From contig BQMJ01000069.1 of the NCBI GenBank assembly GCA_025991245.1, forward strand, positions 62,001 to 126,000: a stretch of DNA of 64,000 bases, in the 5' to 3' direction. Positions 11,977 through 22,605 of the stretch are shown one piece after another. The notes beneath the pieces were generated by a model. That model was not told the origin of the DNA and searched no databases. It saw nothing but the letters and a program-made list of their open reading frames with translations. Positions within the stretch are counted from its first letter, which is position 1. Every line of letters begins with the position of its first letter. Both the position numbers and the translations under genes were made by a program. The stretch comes from Galdieria partita (taxonomy: Eukaryota > Rhodophyta > Bangiophyceae > Galdieriales > Galdieriaceae).

Positions 11977-12735
11977 TCAGTAATATCCACCCGTTGCTTT
12001 GCCTTGTGCGTCCAATATGCCTCTCCAATAGTTACTTTCAAACTCTTTAGCTGCATCAAGGTCAACAAGAGCCTCAATAAAACCGTTCATTTCCCTGACT
12101 GGGAATACCGCCAGATCTTGAGGAACCTTCAACTTACCCAATAAAGGCCCAAGTATGGGAGGATAAGGACACCACTTCCCAGCAAGTTTTCCATCAGACA
12201 ATCTCCAAGAAGTTCTATGTTGAGCACATATTAAAGTCCCACTACCAATCAATCCTTGATCAAGAGGTGTTCCCAAGTGTGGACAAACGTTGGCAGTGCA
12301 ATATACTTGACCGTCATAGTCACAAACCACCAACAGGGACTGACCCGCCACAAAGAAAGGTTTCAAGTCTCCGGGTTTGATTTCCTCTGTTTTAACCAAT
12401 TTGACCCATGCTTCGGTTTTCATGGAAATAGAAAGACGACAAGTGTTTGCTATTTCATCCACAGTCTTTGGAGTAAAGGGAGCAACCACAAAGGAACGAT
12501 TTCCCTTTAACCAATGAAGCCTTTTCAAACCTGAAGATTCTACGACTCTATTGGAACGTGCTAACTTTGAAGAAAAGCAAGTGCAAGGTTGAATAAAGAG
12601 ACAAGATTTCATATTGCTCTTCACACTTTTTCCCCTCAAAGAATAGAGCTCAATATGAATCTCTTTCTTCATCTGATTTTCTCTGATGATCAACAACGTG
12701 TGGTGTGGACAAAACTTCACTTTCTGTGATGACAA
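11977..12735 (-). CDS. Rieske [2Fe-2S] protein, plastid type (PSB33-like candidate)
   Basis: An intronless gene. The Rieske cluster-binding pairs C-P-H-L-G and C-A-Q-H-R-T-S-W are both present with normal spacing, so a 2Fe-2S cluster is expected. The segment before the domain is basic and Ser-rich, fitting a transit peptide. After the domain comes K-W-C-P-Y-P-P-I-L-G-P-L-L-G-K and a tail ending GKATGGYY. The closest family I can think of is the plant PSB33/LIL8 thylakoid Rieske-like protein, but that is a recollection and needs a search. It is not the cytochrome b6f Rieske subunit, which has an N-terminal membrane anchor and a C-T-H-L-G box. The start is uncertain: 12735 gives the longest frame, and ATG 12612 would begin directly with the transit-like part. 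Confidence 0.75.
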   Translation of the reverse strand: MSSQKVKFCPHHTLLIIRENQMKKEIHIELYSLRGKSVKSNMKSCLFIQPCTCFSSKLARSNRVVESSGLKRLHWLKGNRSFVVAPFTPKTVDEIANTCRLSISMKTEAWVKLVKTEEIKPGDLKPFFVAGQSLLVVCDYDGQVYCTANVCPHLGTPLDQGLIGSGTLICAQHRTSWRLSDGKLAGKWCPYPPILGPLLGKLKVPQDLAVFPVREMNGFIEALVDLDAAKEFESNYWRGILDAQGKATGGYY

Positions 12736-13010
12736 GTACCCAAGTTAACTTTTGAGTTGTGTATAATGATTCTATATTATGTGAGTACTATTCTTGAGTT
12801 TTACTGTACATATCCAATTGACTCGTATGAGCTTCAATTGTTGCTATCCCCTCTTCAACTATCAACTTGTACAAGTTGCTGATGGGAAAGCCTTATAAAA
12901 CAAATAGGAAGAATATGCAAAAGCAAAAACAAGCTGACATAACGAAGCTTTGTATTAGATAATCTTGTCCATGAAAACATACAGAGTCTTTCCAACAAAC
13001 ATACATAATC

Positions 13011-13933
13011 CTAATCCATCAATAAACCGCCATTCATATCTATCACTTCTCCCGTAATAAAACCAGCAAGTGGAGAAATCAGAAAACGAACTGTATGCGC
13101 GTACTCTTCTGGTTCACAAAATCTTCCTACTGGAATAGTCTCCAGTAGTCTTTCCACTATTTCTGGTGGATAATGTTCTAAAGTAGGCGTTCGAAGATAT
13201 GCAGGTGCAATCGCATTGACCGTTATTCCATCTCGTGCACTTTCTCTGGCAAGTCCAAAAGTAAGTGTCTGTAACGCACCTATTTCAATATAGACACACA
13301 CACATATATATATACATATATTTATATTCCTCATTGAGCGTTCTTATCCATATCTAAAAATATGCCAAACCTTTGGAAGTGGAATAAGCAATACCAGCAT
13401 TGACTCCTCCCGTCTTCCCTGCTAAAGAACAAGTGTTGATAATTCTTCCAAACTTTTTACTTTTCATATGCGGTAACAATTCCTTTGAAACTAAAAAAGC
13501 TGAGTCCACATTTTGTGCAAATATTCTCCTCCACTCTTTAGGTGTGGTGTCCAACACTCCTGTATTGGATAGAAACCCGTTATTGTTGACCAATACATAA
13601 ACTGGACCAAACTCCTCCAAAATTCTTTTACAAGCCTCTAATACTGATTCTGGCTTACTCGCATCAAAACATATGGGATAGCACTTGGTTCTAGAAGCCA
13701 AGCTTCCAAGACTGTCTACAAAAGTATTCAAGGCCTCCACATTGACGTCATGAATGACCACCTGTCATATACTGTACTTTAAAACTTGTACAACCCAACA
13801 GTGTTCTTACCCTAAAGCCTTCGGATAACAACATCTTGACTGTTGCTTGACCCAGGATTCCCGTGGCTCCAGTGACCATTGCCGTTTTCAACTCTGGTGA
13901 CAGTTCCCTTTCCATATTGCCTGTTTGAGACAT
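13011..13933 (-). CDS. short-chain dehydrogenase/reductase (SDR), classical type
   Basis: A Rossmann-fold NAD(P)H oxidoreductase in three exons. The glycine motif is T-G-A-T-G-I-L-G near residue 20. The usual N-N-A-G is here N-N-N-G. The catalytic pair is Y-S-T-S-K (Y-x3-K) with the Ser in N-T-C-S-L-A-G-K, and the C-terminal part has the G-E-V-I-D-M-N-G-G-L substrate-loop end common in FabG-like enzymes. Introns lie around 13755-13810 and 13290-13370; the second contains a CA/TA-rich run. ATG 13933 gives a start just before the nucleotide-binding strand. The substrate cannot be predicted. Confidence 0.88.
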
Positions 13934-14157
13934 GATCTCTTGATAGCAAAAGGAAAAACTCCCTCTTGCCACTCTTTGTTGTTAATAAAAACACACAAAT
14001 ACCAAAAACACAATGGACATCTTTTCAACACGCGTGGACGATGGATATATCAGAGTGCGTCACCATCCATCAGATTCCATCGCTCTTTGTTCCGTAGCCA
14101 ATATAAAGACTACATAGAAACCCTTATTTTGTTTCTAGAAATGAATGATATATCAGT

Positions 14158-14748
14158 TTATAATAGTTTCAAGTGTCCAGTTACTTTATCGATAAGTGAT
14201 ACTGGTGCAGGTCCTAAAGACAAAACTGTAACAGAACCGGGAGCAACTTGCGTTTTTCCCGCATCGATAACAGTATGTGCCACAATACCTAGACTAGCCG
14301 CTTTTTTCTCCAAACTTTTCATTTCTTGAATGGAAGATACTTGGAGTGCAATTTTGGGTTGACCATCTGCTTCCCACTTCCACAAGTAACCTGGATTCGT
14401 CCGAAGTGTGTCTTGATAGGCTCCGAGTGTTGCGTGTCCACATTGAGCAGCTATTTTACCTTTTCCCATCTTCAAATCCTACTCCAAACCAAAGAGAAAG
14501 GTTGATCATCTCTAGTACAAAATCTATTTATTGCTAAACAAGCTTACGGAACGAACACAAAGGACCAATTTACAGTTTTCTTTACAAGTCTTCACAGCAC
14601 CCACACCACTAGAAGTAGTTGGAAACTCTGAAAGGTGGTTCAAAGTGGGAGGAACCCAACTATATTTTGGACACTTTTTCTTTTTGCCTCGTTCTCCTAA
14701 AAAATAACCTGCTACAAACGCAAGCAATAGTTGAAATACAAACGTCAT
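14158..14748 (-). CDS. PTH2: peptidyl-tRNA hydrolase 2 with N-terminal membrane anchor
   Basis: Pth2/Bit1 releases peptides from peptidyl-tRNA. The diagnostic block D-L-K-M-G-K-G-K-I-A-A-Q-C-G-H-A starts the second exon, followed by the family's D-A-G-K-T-Q-V-A-P-G-S and a C-terminal L-G-P-A-P. An intron splits C-V-R-S from D-L-K. Exon 1 starts with a hydrophobic helix (VFQLLLAFVAGYFLGE) and a Lys cluster, matching the membrane-anchored N terminus of animal PTH2. That supports ATG 14748 as the true start although it is only 12 bp downstream of the carrier gene's stop. No other in-frame Met exists before the catalytic block. Confidence 0.93.
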
Positions 14749-14760
14749 CAATTCCCACAC

Positions 14761-15774
14761 TCACAAGCCAAGCGAATATTTTTCATATTCCACGAAAAAT
14801 TTGTTCCATTCATTCTTACAAGTTTCAAAAACGGTAAAGAATAGCGAACCCATCAAACCTAATTGCACAACACGAGGAATTACTCCTCGAAAGAAACCAG
14901 AGATGCCTTCCTTCTTAGCAACGTCTACAATCACCCAACGAATATTTCTTAAAGGAACTCCACCACTACCAAAAGGGGAAGTCATCACTCTGGTTTTTAC
15001 AACATCCAAAGGACAAGTCAAAAAACCTCCAATACTTGCAGCTAAACAACCTATCCACATACTTTCCATAGGAGAAAATGGGGAGGTATCAGAATGCTTC
15101 TAAATATGAGTGTCAACAAAGTGCATATTTCATAGGTTATCATACACAACCTGAGCCTTTTTGTAGCGCCACAAATCCTTGAAACGTTCGTACAATGTTA
15201 ACTCAATTACTGTAAAAGGCAAATCTCTCACAATAGTGGCAGTCCAACCTAAATAAAAGGAACGAAAACCTCTTTGACGCCAACCGTCTCCAATACACTG
15301 CATAGCACTTGAATACAATCCCGATTGCAGTCGTTGTTTGGTAGATTCAAAAGGGACATCTATTCAAGATGAGCAAATAGTTTCCAAACAAGACCAAGAA
15401 CAGCACGTACATATCATAGAGCTGACCAGACCTGCAACACATGAGCAAGCAGTATAATAAAAAGTTCGCTTCTCCTCTTTGAATTCTCCAACAATATTGC
15501 GTTTCAAGTGTTCAAAAACTGCTAATCTTACAGCAGAAGCAACTGCACTTCCTAATACTATGATGCCCAATCCTTTATACAGTACACGAATTCCACGACA
15601 ACTCGAAACTAAGGTAGCAAGTCTCCTCCATCCCTTTATATTTCCTCGTTCTATATGTATTTTTGTTTTCAAAGTATCTATAGGATGCAATATTCCTACA
15701 GCAGTGACTGCAGCAGTGGCACCCGCAAAGAGATCTCTTCCTATTCTTTGTGATTCCCTTTTCTGTGCTGCCAT
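14761..15774 (-). CDS. mitochondrial carrier family (SLC25) protein, S-adenosylmethionine-carrier-like
   Basis: Three exons encode the three carrier repeats. Their P-x-[DE]-x-x-[KR] signatures are P-I-D-T-L-K, P-F-E-S-T-K and P-L-D-V-V-K. The short length (about 280 residues), K-T-K-I-H-I-E after the first signature and Q-R-L-Q-S-G after the second resemble the SAM carrier (SLC25A26/SAMC) of mitochondria and plastids. Substrate assignment is tentative. The stop is 12 bp before the next gene's ATG. On the other side the start codon is 15 bp from the divergent ACT-domain gene's start. No in-frame Met could shorten it without losing the first membrane helix. Confidence 0.85.
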
Positions 15775-15789
15775 CCCTAACGGAAATGA

Positions 15790-17052
15790 ATGGACTCCGA
15801 ATATCCAATGGAGACTTGTGATATTGCTTTTGAGGTTGGCGAACGTGATACTTGGGTCATCATAAAGTGTAAAGATAGAAGTGGTCTGCTGTTAGATATT
15901 ATTCATACCTTGGTACACTTCAACCTCAGTGTAGGCTTTCCTTGTCTATATTTATGGATATATTTGTGATATCTATTGTTTTAGATTCACTCGGCTATTA
16001 TAGAAACCTTACAAGATGGAAGTATTCAGGATCGTTTTGGTATTCGCCGAAAGGAGGATGGTTCGAAAATAACCCTTCGAGAGGAATTGGAACCTTTGAG
16101 GAATGCTTTGGAACGAGTCATTGGAGAAAAGCCCATTCGTGTCTTTTGGAAGCAAAATATGGATATATTTCAAGTTTTACACATTGTTTGTCCTGAAAGG
16201 TCTCATCTCCTGGGTGACTTGGTATCCCTCTTAGAGAATGAGAAACTTTGGGTAAAGGCCTGTGAGGTGGTCACTTCAGATAGTAGTGATATTTGGATTT
16301 GTTTTTGTGATCCAAACAACCAGCTAATAATAGATCATGATAAGATTAAACGTCTCATAGATGAAATAGTGGGTGTTATAGAAGATCCATCTAAAGTTGG
16401 TCGTTTGAATAGAAAGCACAAAGTGGCCGAGTCATTACATTCTCAACATGAGTATGGAGGTCGTATTGTCATTGATAATAGTTCAGGTCCATTTACTACA
16501 ATTGCTGTAAATACTGATGATCGTTTTGGATTATTATATGACTTGGTCTTGGCACTGAGTCGTGGTGGGTATTCTATTATTTCAGCAAATATTACAACCA
16601 GAGAAGATATCGAGAAACCAGAAAATGTAAAGGCATATGATATATTTGAAATATCTGATGAGAATGGAGAAAAGATAGGCAATACTTTGGAAGAATTGAA
16701 TCAGCTACGTCAGTCTTTGATGGATGCTTGTACTCATCCTGCATTGATAGACCGTAGAGATAATCATATCGTAGTAGAATTATGTTATAGTCGACAAATG
16801 AAGTGCATACATGGAATCACTCAAGGACTCAAAAATATGGGTCTAGTCGTACAACGTGCTATGATTCGTTCAGAAAGAACGGCCTTTGTTCATGACAAAC
16901 TTTATATACGAAGGGATTCCGTTACAGAGTGGGATATGGAAGAAAGAAAGGATGTTGAAACAAAAGTAACCGAGACTCTTATCGCCAAACTTTTGAATAT
17001 TCCTATCTATGAGGTTGAAGAAACTTTTCGAAACGGAACTATAATCGTTTGA
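15790..17052 (+). CDS. ACT-domain repeat protein (ACR-like)
   Basis: Two exons (15790-15930 and 15985-17052) encode about 400 residues with several ACT modules. Recurrent cores are D-R-S-G-L-L-L-D-I-I-H-T-L near residue 25, P-E-R-S-H-L-L-G-D-L-V-S-L-L, and D-D-R-F-G-L-L-Y-D-L-V-L-A-L-S-R-G-G-Y-S-I. ACT domains bind small ligands, mostly amino acids. Plant ACR proteins are chains of such domains without a catalytic part, in the cytosol or plastid. No enzyme domain is visible here. The start is fixed by a stop codon directly upstream of ATG 15790. A second in-frame Met follows six codons later. Confidence 0.82.
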
Positions 17053-17182
17053 TCAAACAATAAAAGATCGAAGGCTGCTCGCGTTTTCCCCTCTTTTGGC
17101 ATTCTTTCAAGACGGGCCTTTTGCTCATTATCCGCTGCGGTTGTTGAAGGTTGTACAAAGCATAATATTATTTATCTTGTAG

Positions 17183-19722
17183 ATGCCTTCTTCGCCTGCT
17201 AGGCGTTCCACACGAAAGAGTTCATCAGGGACGCAGAAGAAGAGAGGCAGTTCTCTGGAGGGTACAGCAAACCAGGTCGAACACTCCTCAAGCAGACAAC
17301 AACAAACAACTAGTAACAAAAAACCCAAAAAATCCTCAAAAAAAGGAGAAGACTCTTCAAAACCACAAAATTTACTGACCATGTTTAACAGAGAAACTTC
17401 CCCTAAGACCAATAACGATGCTGAAATGCTAGTAACCAACGGCAAACTACAACAACAAAACAATCAAAGGGAACCCATCCACCATTCTTTTTCAACTCCA
17501 CAAAAGTCTTCAACTAAGCTAGTGATACGTCCACTATCTTCCGCTCCTGCAGTTTCCAAAAACTTTGCTGAGGAAGTGTGGACAGACTATCTCAAACAAG
17601 CTGTAAAAGCTATACAAAACGCTACCAAAGTGACCTTCTCTTATGAAGAGTTATATAGAAAGGTTGAAGACATATGTTTGCTCAAATTGGGTTCCTTTCT
17701 ATTTGAAAAACTACAAGAAGAAGTCGAACAGCACGTGGCCAAACAAATCAACTATCTCCAAGGTTACTCTCATGAACCGGAAACTTTTCTTTACGGAGTA
17801 AACAAAGTATGGGAGGAACACTGCAACCAAATGAAACTAATAAGAAGTATATTTCTATTTTTGGATCGATCATTTGTGTTGCACAACGCTCCAGTAAGAT
17901 CACTGTGGGATATGGGTTTGAAAGTATTTAGAAAGTACTTGCAACAAAACTCAGAAGTAGAGAGAAAAACAGTACAGTCGATTATTGCTTTAGTTACAGC
18001 TGAGCGTAATGGGGAAAGTATTCCACAGGATCTTGTAAAAGATATGGTCAGAATGTTCACAGCTTTGGAAATCTATGGAGAATCCTTCGAAAAGGCTTTT
18101 CTAGATGCAAGCAGTGAATATTACTATAGTGAAGGAAATGTACTGTTGCAACAATATGATATATACACCTACTTGAAACATGTAGAGATTCGTCTTTCGG
18201 AGGAAGTGAATAGAGTAATCCATTATTTGGACAGAACTACAAAAGGTCCTTTAATTCAACTAGTAGAAAACTGTTTATTAGAGTCTCATACTGTGGAAAT
18301 TCTGGACAAAGGCTTTCATAGTATGATGGAAGAAAATCGACAAGAAGACCTGGCACGTCTTTATCGACTACTTGCTCGAGTACATCAACTGGACCAACTT
18401 AAAAAGTATCTCGGCATTTATACTAAAAATACAGGCGCTAGAATCATACAGGATCCTGAAAAGGACAATGAACTTGTACAACTTATACTGGACATGAAGG
18501 ATAAAGTAGATTCCATTGTATGTAATTGTTTTGGTAAGAATGAGACGTTTCAGTATGCCGTGAAGGAATCTTTTGAGTCTTTTGTAAACATGCGTCAGAA
18601 CAAGCCAGCAGAATTGATTGCAAAGTATATCGATCAAATACTTCGAACAGGTAATAAAGGCTACACGGAAGAGGAACTTGAGGGAACTTTGGATAAGGTT
18701 CTTCAATTCTTTCGTTTTATTCATGGCAAAGATGTTTTCGAAGCGTAAGTCAATATGCATTTGCACAAAATACTACTAAATGTTCTTTCATAAGGTTTTA
18801 TAAAAAAGACTTGGCCAAGCGTCTATTACTGGGCAAATCTGCGTCGTTAGATTTGGAAAAGACAATGATTTCCAAGTTAAAAGCAGAGTGTGGAGCAGGC
18901 TTTACTAGTAAACTGGAAGGAATGTTTAAGGATATTGATTTATCTCAGGACATTATGAAAGCCTTTTATGAAAGTTTGGAATGGAAACAGTGTGGCAATG
19001 AAGTTGATTTGAGTGTGGTAGTTTTAACTTCAAGTTATTGGCCACAAAACACATGTGGAAATGTGAAACTTTCCAAAGAACTTTTAAAGCTACAAAGTGC
19101 TTTTTCGCGATTCTATTTAAACAAATATGCTGGAAGGAAGCTGACTTGGAATCATAGCAATAGCATGTGTACGATTCGAGCCAATTTTCCAAAAGGTCAA
19201 AAGACCATTTCACTTTCTCTGTATCAGACATTAGTGTTGTTGTTATTTAATGAGACGGATGCTTTGAATCTAAGGGAAATACATGAAGGAATTGGTTTAG
19301 AGATGAAGGAACTGAAGCGAACGCTACAATCTTTGGCTTGTGGAAAGATTCGGGTGTTAAGGAAAGAGCCAATGAGTCGAGAAGTGGAAGAGGATGATAC
19401 TTTTTACTTTAACAAAGACTTTCAAGATAAACGTTATCGAATCAAGATTAATCAAATTCAAGTGAAGGAAACTGCAGAAGAGAATCAACAAACGACAGAA
19501 CGTGTTGTACAAGATCGTCAGTATCAGATTGACGCTGCTATTGTTCGCATAATGAAAACAAGAAAGTCTTTGACCCATAGTCAGTTGATGTCAGAGCTTT
19601 ATGAGCAGCTCAAATTTCCTTATCAACCAACAGATTTGAAAAAGAGAATAGAAAGTCTCATCGATAGAGAATATCTAGAACGAGACTCGGATACTCCACA
19701 GTTGTATAGATACTTGGCATAA
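17183..19722 (+). CDS. CUL4: cullin-4 scaffold of CRL4 ubiquitin ligase
   Basis: Two exons (to 18744, from 18795). The first about 110 residues are Ser/Lys/Gln-rich and look disordered and nuclear-localised (K-K-P-K-K-S-S-K-K). The cullin repeat region then starts with K-L-V-I-R-P, as in CUL4. The cullin homology part begins at F-Y-K-K-D-L-A-K-R-L-L-L-G-K-S. The neddylation domain has D-A-A-I-V-R-I-M-K-T-R-K and the protein ends Y-R-Y-L-A, so the NEDD8-acceptor Lys is in place. CUL4 binds DDB1 adaptors through its N-terminal region and RBX1 through its C-terminal part. About 820 residues, near the usual length plus the extended N terminus. Confidence 0.93.
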
Positions 19723-19781
19723 TCATCCAATTAGACTAGAAAGAGTTTGTTGGAGCTGAAGAGAGTTGCTTTCAAGAATAA

Positions 19782-21335
19782 ATGGGCCCCAATGCGTTTT
19801 GTGGATTGAATGAGATGCACAAGACCGATGAGAAACGAACTTTTTGCTTAGAGAAGGAACAAGAGTTGAGATTTGAAGTTTCTAATGAAAACAAAGTTTA
19901 TCTGACCCTTCAATCAGGCACAGCGGAGGTTTTTGGTATCGAACTCCCCAAAAAAAAGCCTGTGGAATTCTGCGACACCAAACTTGCAGTCTTCACTTGG
20001 CAAGGTTGTGAGTTACAACTTCAGGGTCAAACAGACTTGGAATATGTAGCCAATGAAACTCCCATGCACCTTTATCTCAAGGCACACTATCTTCTTGACT
20101 GTTTGCGTCGAAAAGCTAGACAACAACGGACCAAGGGACCAAGGGTAGTCATAGTGGGACCACAGGATTCCGGCAAGAGTTCCCTTTGTCAAGTAAGTTG
20201 AAGAAAATGCTATGATGATGTCTCACGTACGAACTGATGACGTGCAGATTCTTTCTTGTTATGCTATGAAGGGAGGCAAGAAAATATTGTACGCAAGTAT
20301 TGACTTTCAACAAGGTAATATGTTTTCACGGAAGGTTATGACGATCCTTTTCTCTTAATGTTCTTGAAAAGGTTGTTTCTCTATTCCCGGAGCTATTGGA
20401 GCGTCCTCTGTGGAACATGTTACTATTGAGGATGGCTTGATATTTGAAAACAATCTCGTATATTTTTATGGACACACAGTAGCCTCTGAAAACGTAAGAC
20501 TTTTGGAAAAATTGGTCAGCAATCTTGCGAACCTGTTGGATGTCAAGTTGGAAGATTCTGAAATGGATCTGGGTCATATGGGGTTTATTGCAGACTCCTT
20601 TGGTAGTTTGGAGGGAAGCAACTATGATGTTCTTAAACAAGTGTTGAAAGAAATCAAAGTAAGGAAGATTGCCCAAATGAATGAAATGGAGTGTCAAAAC
20701 AGTATTATTCATAGGCCAATGTTATCATTGTTTTAGGTTCAGAAAGGCTTTATGCCGATATTCAGAGGGATCTCTTTTCAGAACAGATACAAATTATTCA
20801 ACTTCCGAAATCGGGTGGAGTATGCAAACAATGATTGTAATCCCTTTGCTTTATCGAGTATTCAGGTCGTAGGCAGAGATCAATATTTGAGACGTCGACT
20901 TCATGAAATGCAGCTTCGTTGTTATTTTTATGGCTCAGATGGGAATCTCAACCCTTTTACAATTGTGATGGCTTTTGACCAAGTACATATAGTGCGAATT
21001 GGAATGGGACTTCATGTACCTGCAACAGCTTTGCCGCTTGGAGCACAGTCGACTTTGGATCCTTTGCAAGTTTCTCAAGTTATTCCTTCTACAGAGTTAC
21101 TTCATTGTATATTGGGAGTCAGTCAAGCTGAGGAAGAAGAGCAAATTGTGGACTCTCCTGTATATGGTTTTGTTCATGTTGCCAAAGTATGTTATCTGAG
21201 TGTTCCTGTTTGGTGAATAGTACTCAATGTGTCTAGGTGGATATCTCGAAGAGAACTATCTCTTTGTTGGCTCCATCTCCAGGAAAACTACCTGGACGCT
21301 TTCTAGTGATGGGATCCATTCGTTGGCTCGAGTAG
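19782..21335 (+). CDS. CLP1: Clp1 polynucleotide 5'-hydroxyl kinase / cleavage factor II subunit
   Basis: Clp1 acts in pre-mRNA 3' cleavage and, in animals, in tRNA splicing as an RNA kinase. The N-terminal beta domain (L-E-K-E-Q-E-L-R-F-E-V) is followed by the P-loop G-P-Q-D-S-G-K-S-S, the phosphate-region segment D-F-Q-Q-G-C-F-S-I-P-G and the Clp1 C-terminal domain (V-F-G-I-E-L-type N part, G-F-V-H-V late, end M-G-S-I-R-W-L-E). Four or five short introns interrupt it (for example 20193-20247). The intact P-loop means ATP binding is expected. It is spaced about 60 bp after cullin-4 on the same strand. Confidence 0.92.
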
Positions 21336-21496
21336 CTTATATGTCATCCAACCCTTCCAAAAAGAGAAAGAGGAATACATTAGGCAACACCTAAAACAAG
21401 TTCAACTATTTTTATATAACACCAATATGAAACGATGGGTTTTCAAAACGAGAACAAATAAAGCCAGTCAAACTAATAAAAGCCTTTTGCAACCCT

Positions 21497-21856
21497 TCAT
21501 ATGGAGTTGGGAAGCTCTCTCTTTCCCAAAGTCTTTCCAATCCAGTACCACGCCGCCAACTAGAGCCAGCAGTCAGATCAAAAACCGTCGGTTGTTCTTC
21601 AGTCACATACCTCTAAACTTCGAACTCCAAAACGAAATGCATCAAGGTACGTAAAGTCCAAAGTACGAGTCTTTTGTACAAGATCCTTCAACTCTTCCTT
21701 TGCACTCTGGAAGCGACTGGGTAATGCGTTAATATGAGTCGCAAACAATTTACGCCGTAGATCCGACGTCGTCTCCCAACCTTGCACAGTTTTGGTAGGA
21801 ACCGCTTGTGAGGCGTACCTATCAGCCAAAGTTTTTAAGAGTTTATTCAATGACAT
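21497..21856 (-). CDS. mitochondrial ATP synthase subunit g (Atp20-like)
   Basis: A small two-exon gene. Exon 1 (from ATG 21856) ends at R-S-L-E. A 51-nt intron beginning GTATGTGACT and ending GGCTCTAG is removed. Exon 2 adds L-A-A-W-Y-W-I-G-K-T-L-G-K-R-E-L-P. The end of ATP synthase g proteins is a membrane helix with W-F-x-G-E-x-I-G-K/R-R; the aromatic-Gly-Lys/Arg pattern fits, as does the length of about 95-100 residues. Subunit g sits at the dimer interface of F1Fo. The match is on a short segment, so confidence is moderate. Confidence 0.65.
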
Positions 21857-21908
21857 GGCCAAGTCTTCCCCCAAAAAAAAAGCAAAGGCAATTTTGGCGC
21901 AATCAAGT

Positions 21909-22541
21909 CTAATCCTCTTCTTCTCGAAAACGCGGATTCTTTTCTGTATGGAAAACTTGTTCATTCTCGTCTCTTCCGTGTTTGGTTCCCGTTGTTGCTC
22001 TTTTTCTGTCATTTCCCCAAAGCTGCGTACCACTGTATCCACTCATCTTCTTCATAAATTTGCCATACCCTCCTCTTCCAGGATCATAGTCTTCTCTATG
22101 TTCGTCTCGAACCTGTCCACCGCTTCGTCCTCTACCAAATTGTCTACCTGCTTCAAAACCATAGTCCCAATCTGCTCGAATGACTCTATCATCTAGTTTC
22201 GTTCCACTAACATATTTTATCGCCAACTCGGCTGACGTTCGGCTAAAATATTCTACAAAGCAAAATCCACAAGGAGTTCTCTTAAAACGGTCCAGGCCCA
22301 TGATGATCCTTTTCAGTTCTCCACACAAGGAGAACAACTCCCATATTTGTTCCTCTGACGTGTAAAACGACAAGTTGCCCACGTACAAAGTTTTGGAAGT
22401 GGCAATACGGTACTCGTATTCTTCCTAAACTTGGTATTCAATTGTGAAAGCCTCGGTGTTTACCAAACAACATACTTGTGTGCCTTGAAATCGTCTATCT
22501 CTGTACAAAGTGACTGGTCGATCTTCATACAAATAAGCCAT
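21909..22541 (-). CDS. NCBP2: nuclear cap-binding protein subunit 2 (CBP20)
   Basis: The RRM subunit of the nuclear cap-binding complex. The conserved [24 protein letters not shown] and the C-terminal signature [16 protein letters not shown] are present. The N-terminal Y-R-D-R-R-F-x-G comes from a first exon at about 22490-22541, spliced to E-E-Y-E-Y-R-I-A. The cap-stacking Tyr residues of the N-terminal arm are present. The tail after G-R-G-G-Y-G-K is Arg/Glu-rich. Its ATG is 64 bp from the divergent importin-11 start. Confidence 0.95.
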
Positions 22542-22605
22542 CCCCCTTGTCTCCAATTTTTTCACGTTGCGATCATTTTCAGCCAAGACAACTTTTATCA
22601 AGTGC

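Noticed and set aside
13270-13330. CA/TA-rich run that might be a repeat element
   Set aside because: It lies within an SDR intron just before a good splice acceptor and is a simple low-complexity tract.
17350-17400. PIP-box-like Q-N-L-L-T-M-F in the cullin-4 N-terminal tail
   Set aside because: The second aromatic residue of the motif is missing, so PCNA binding is not supported.
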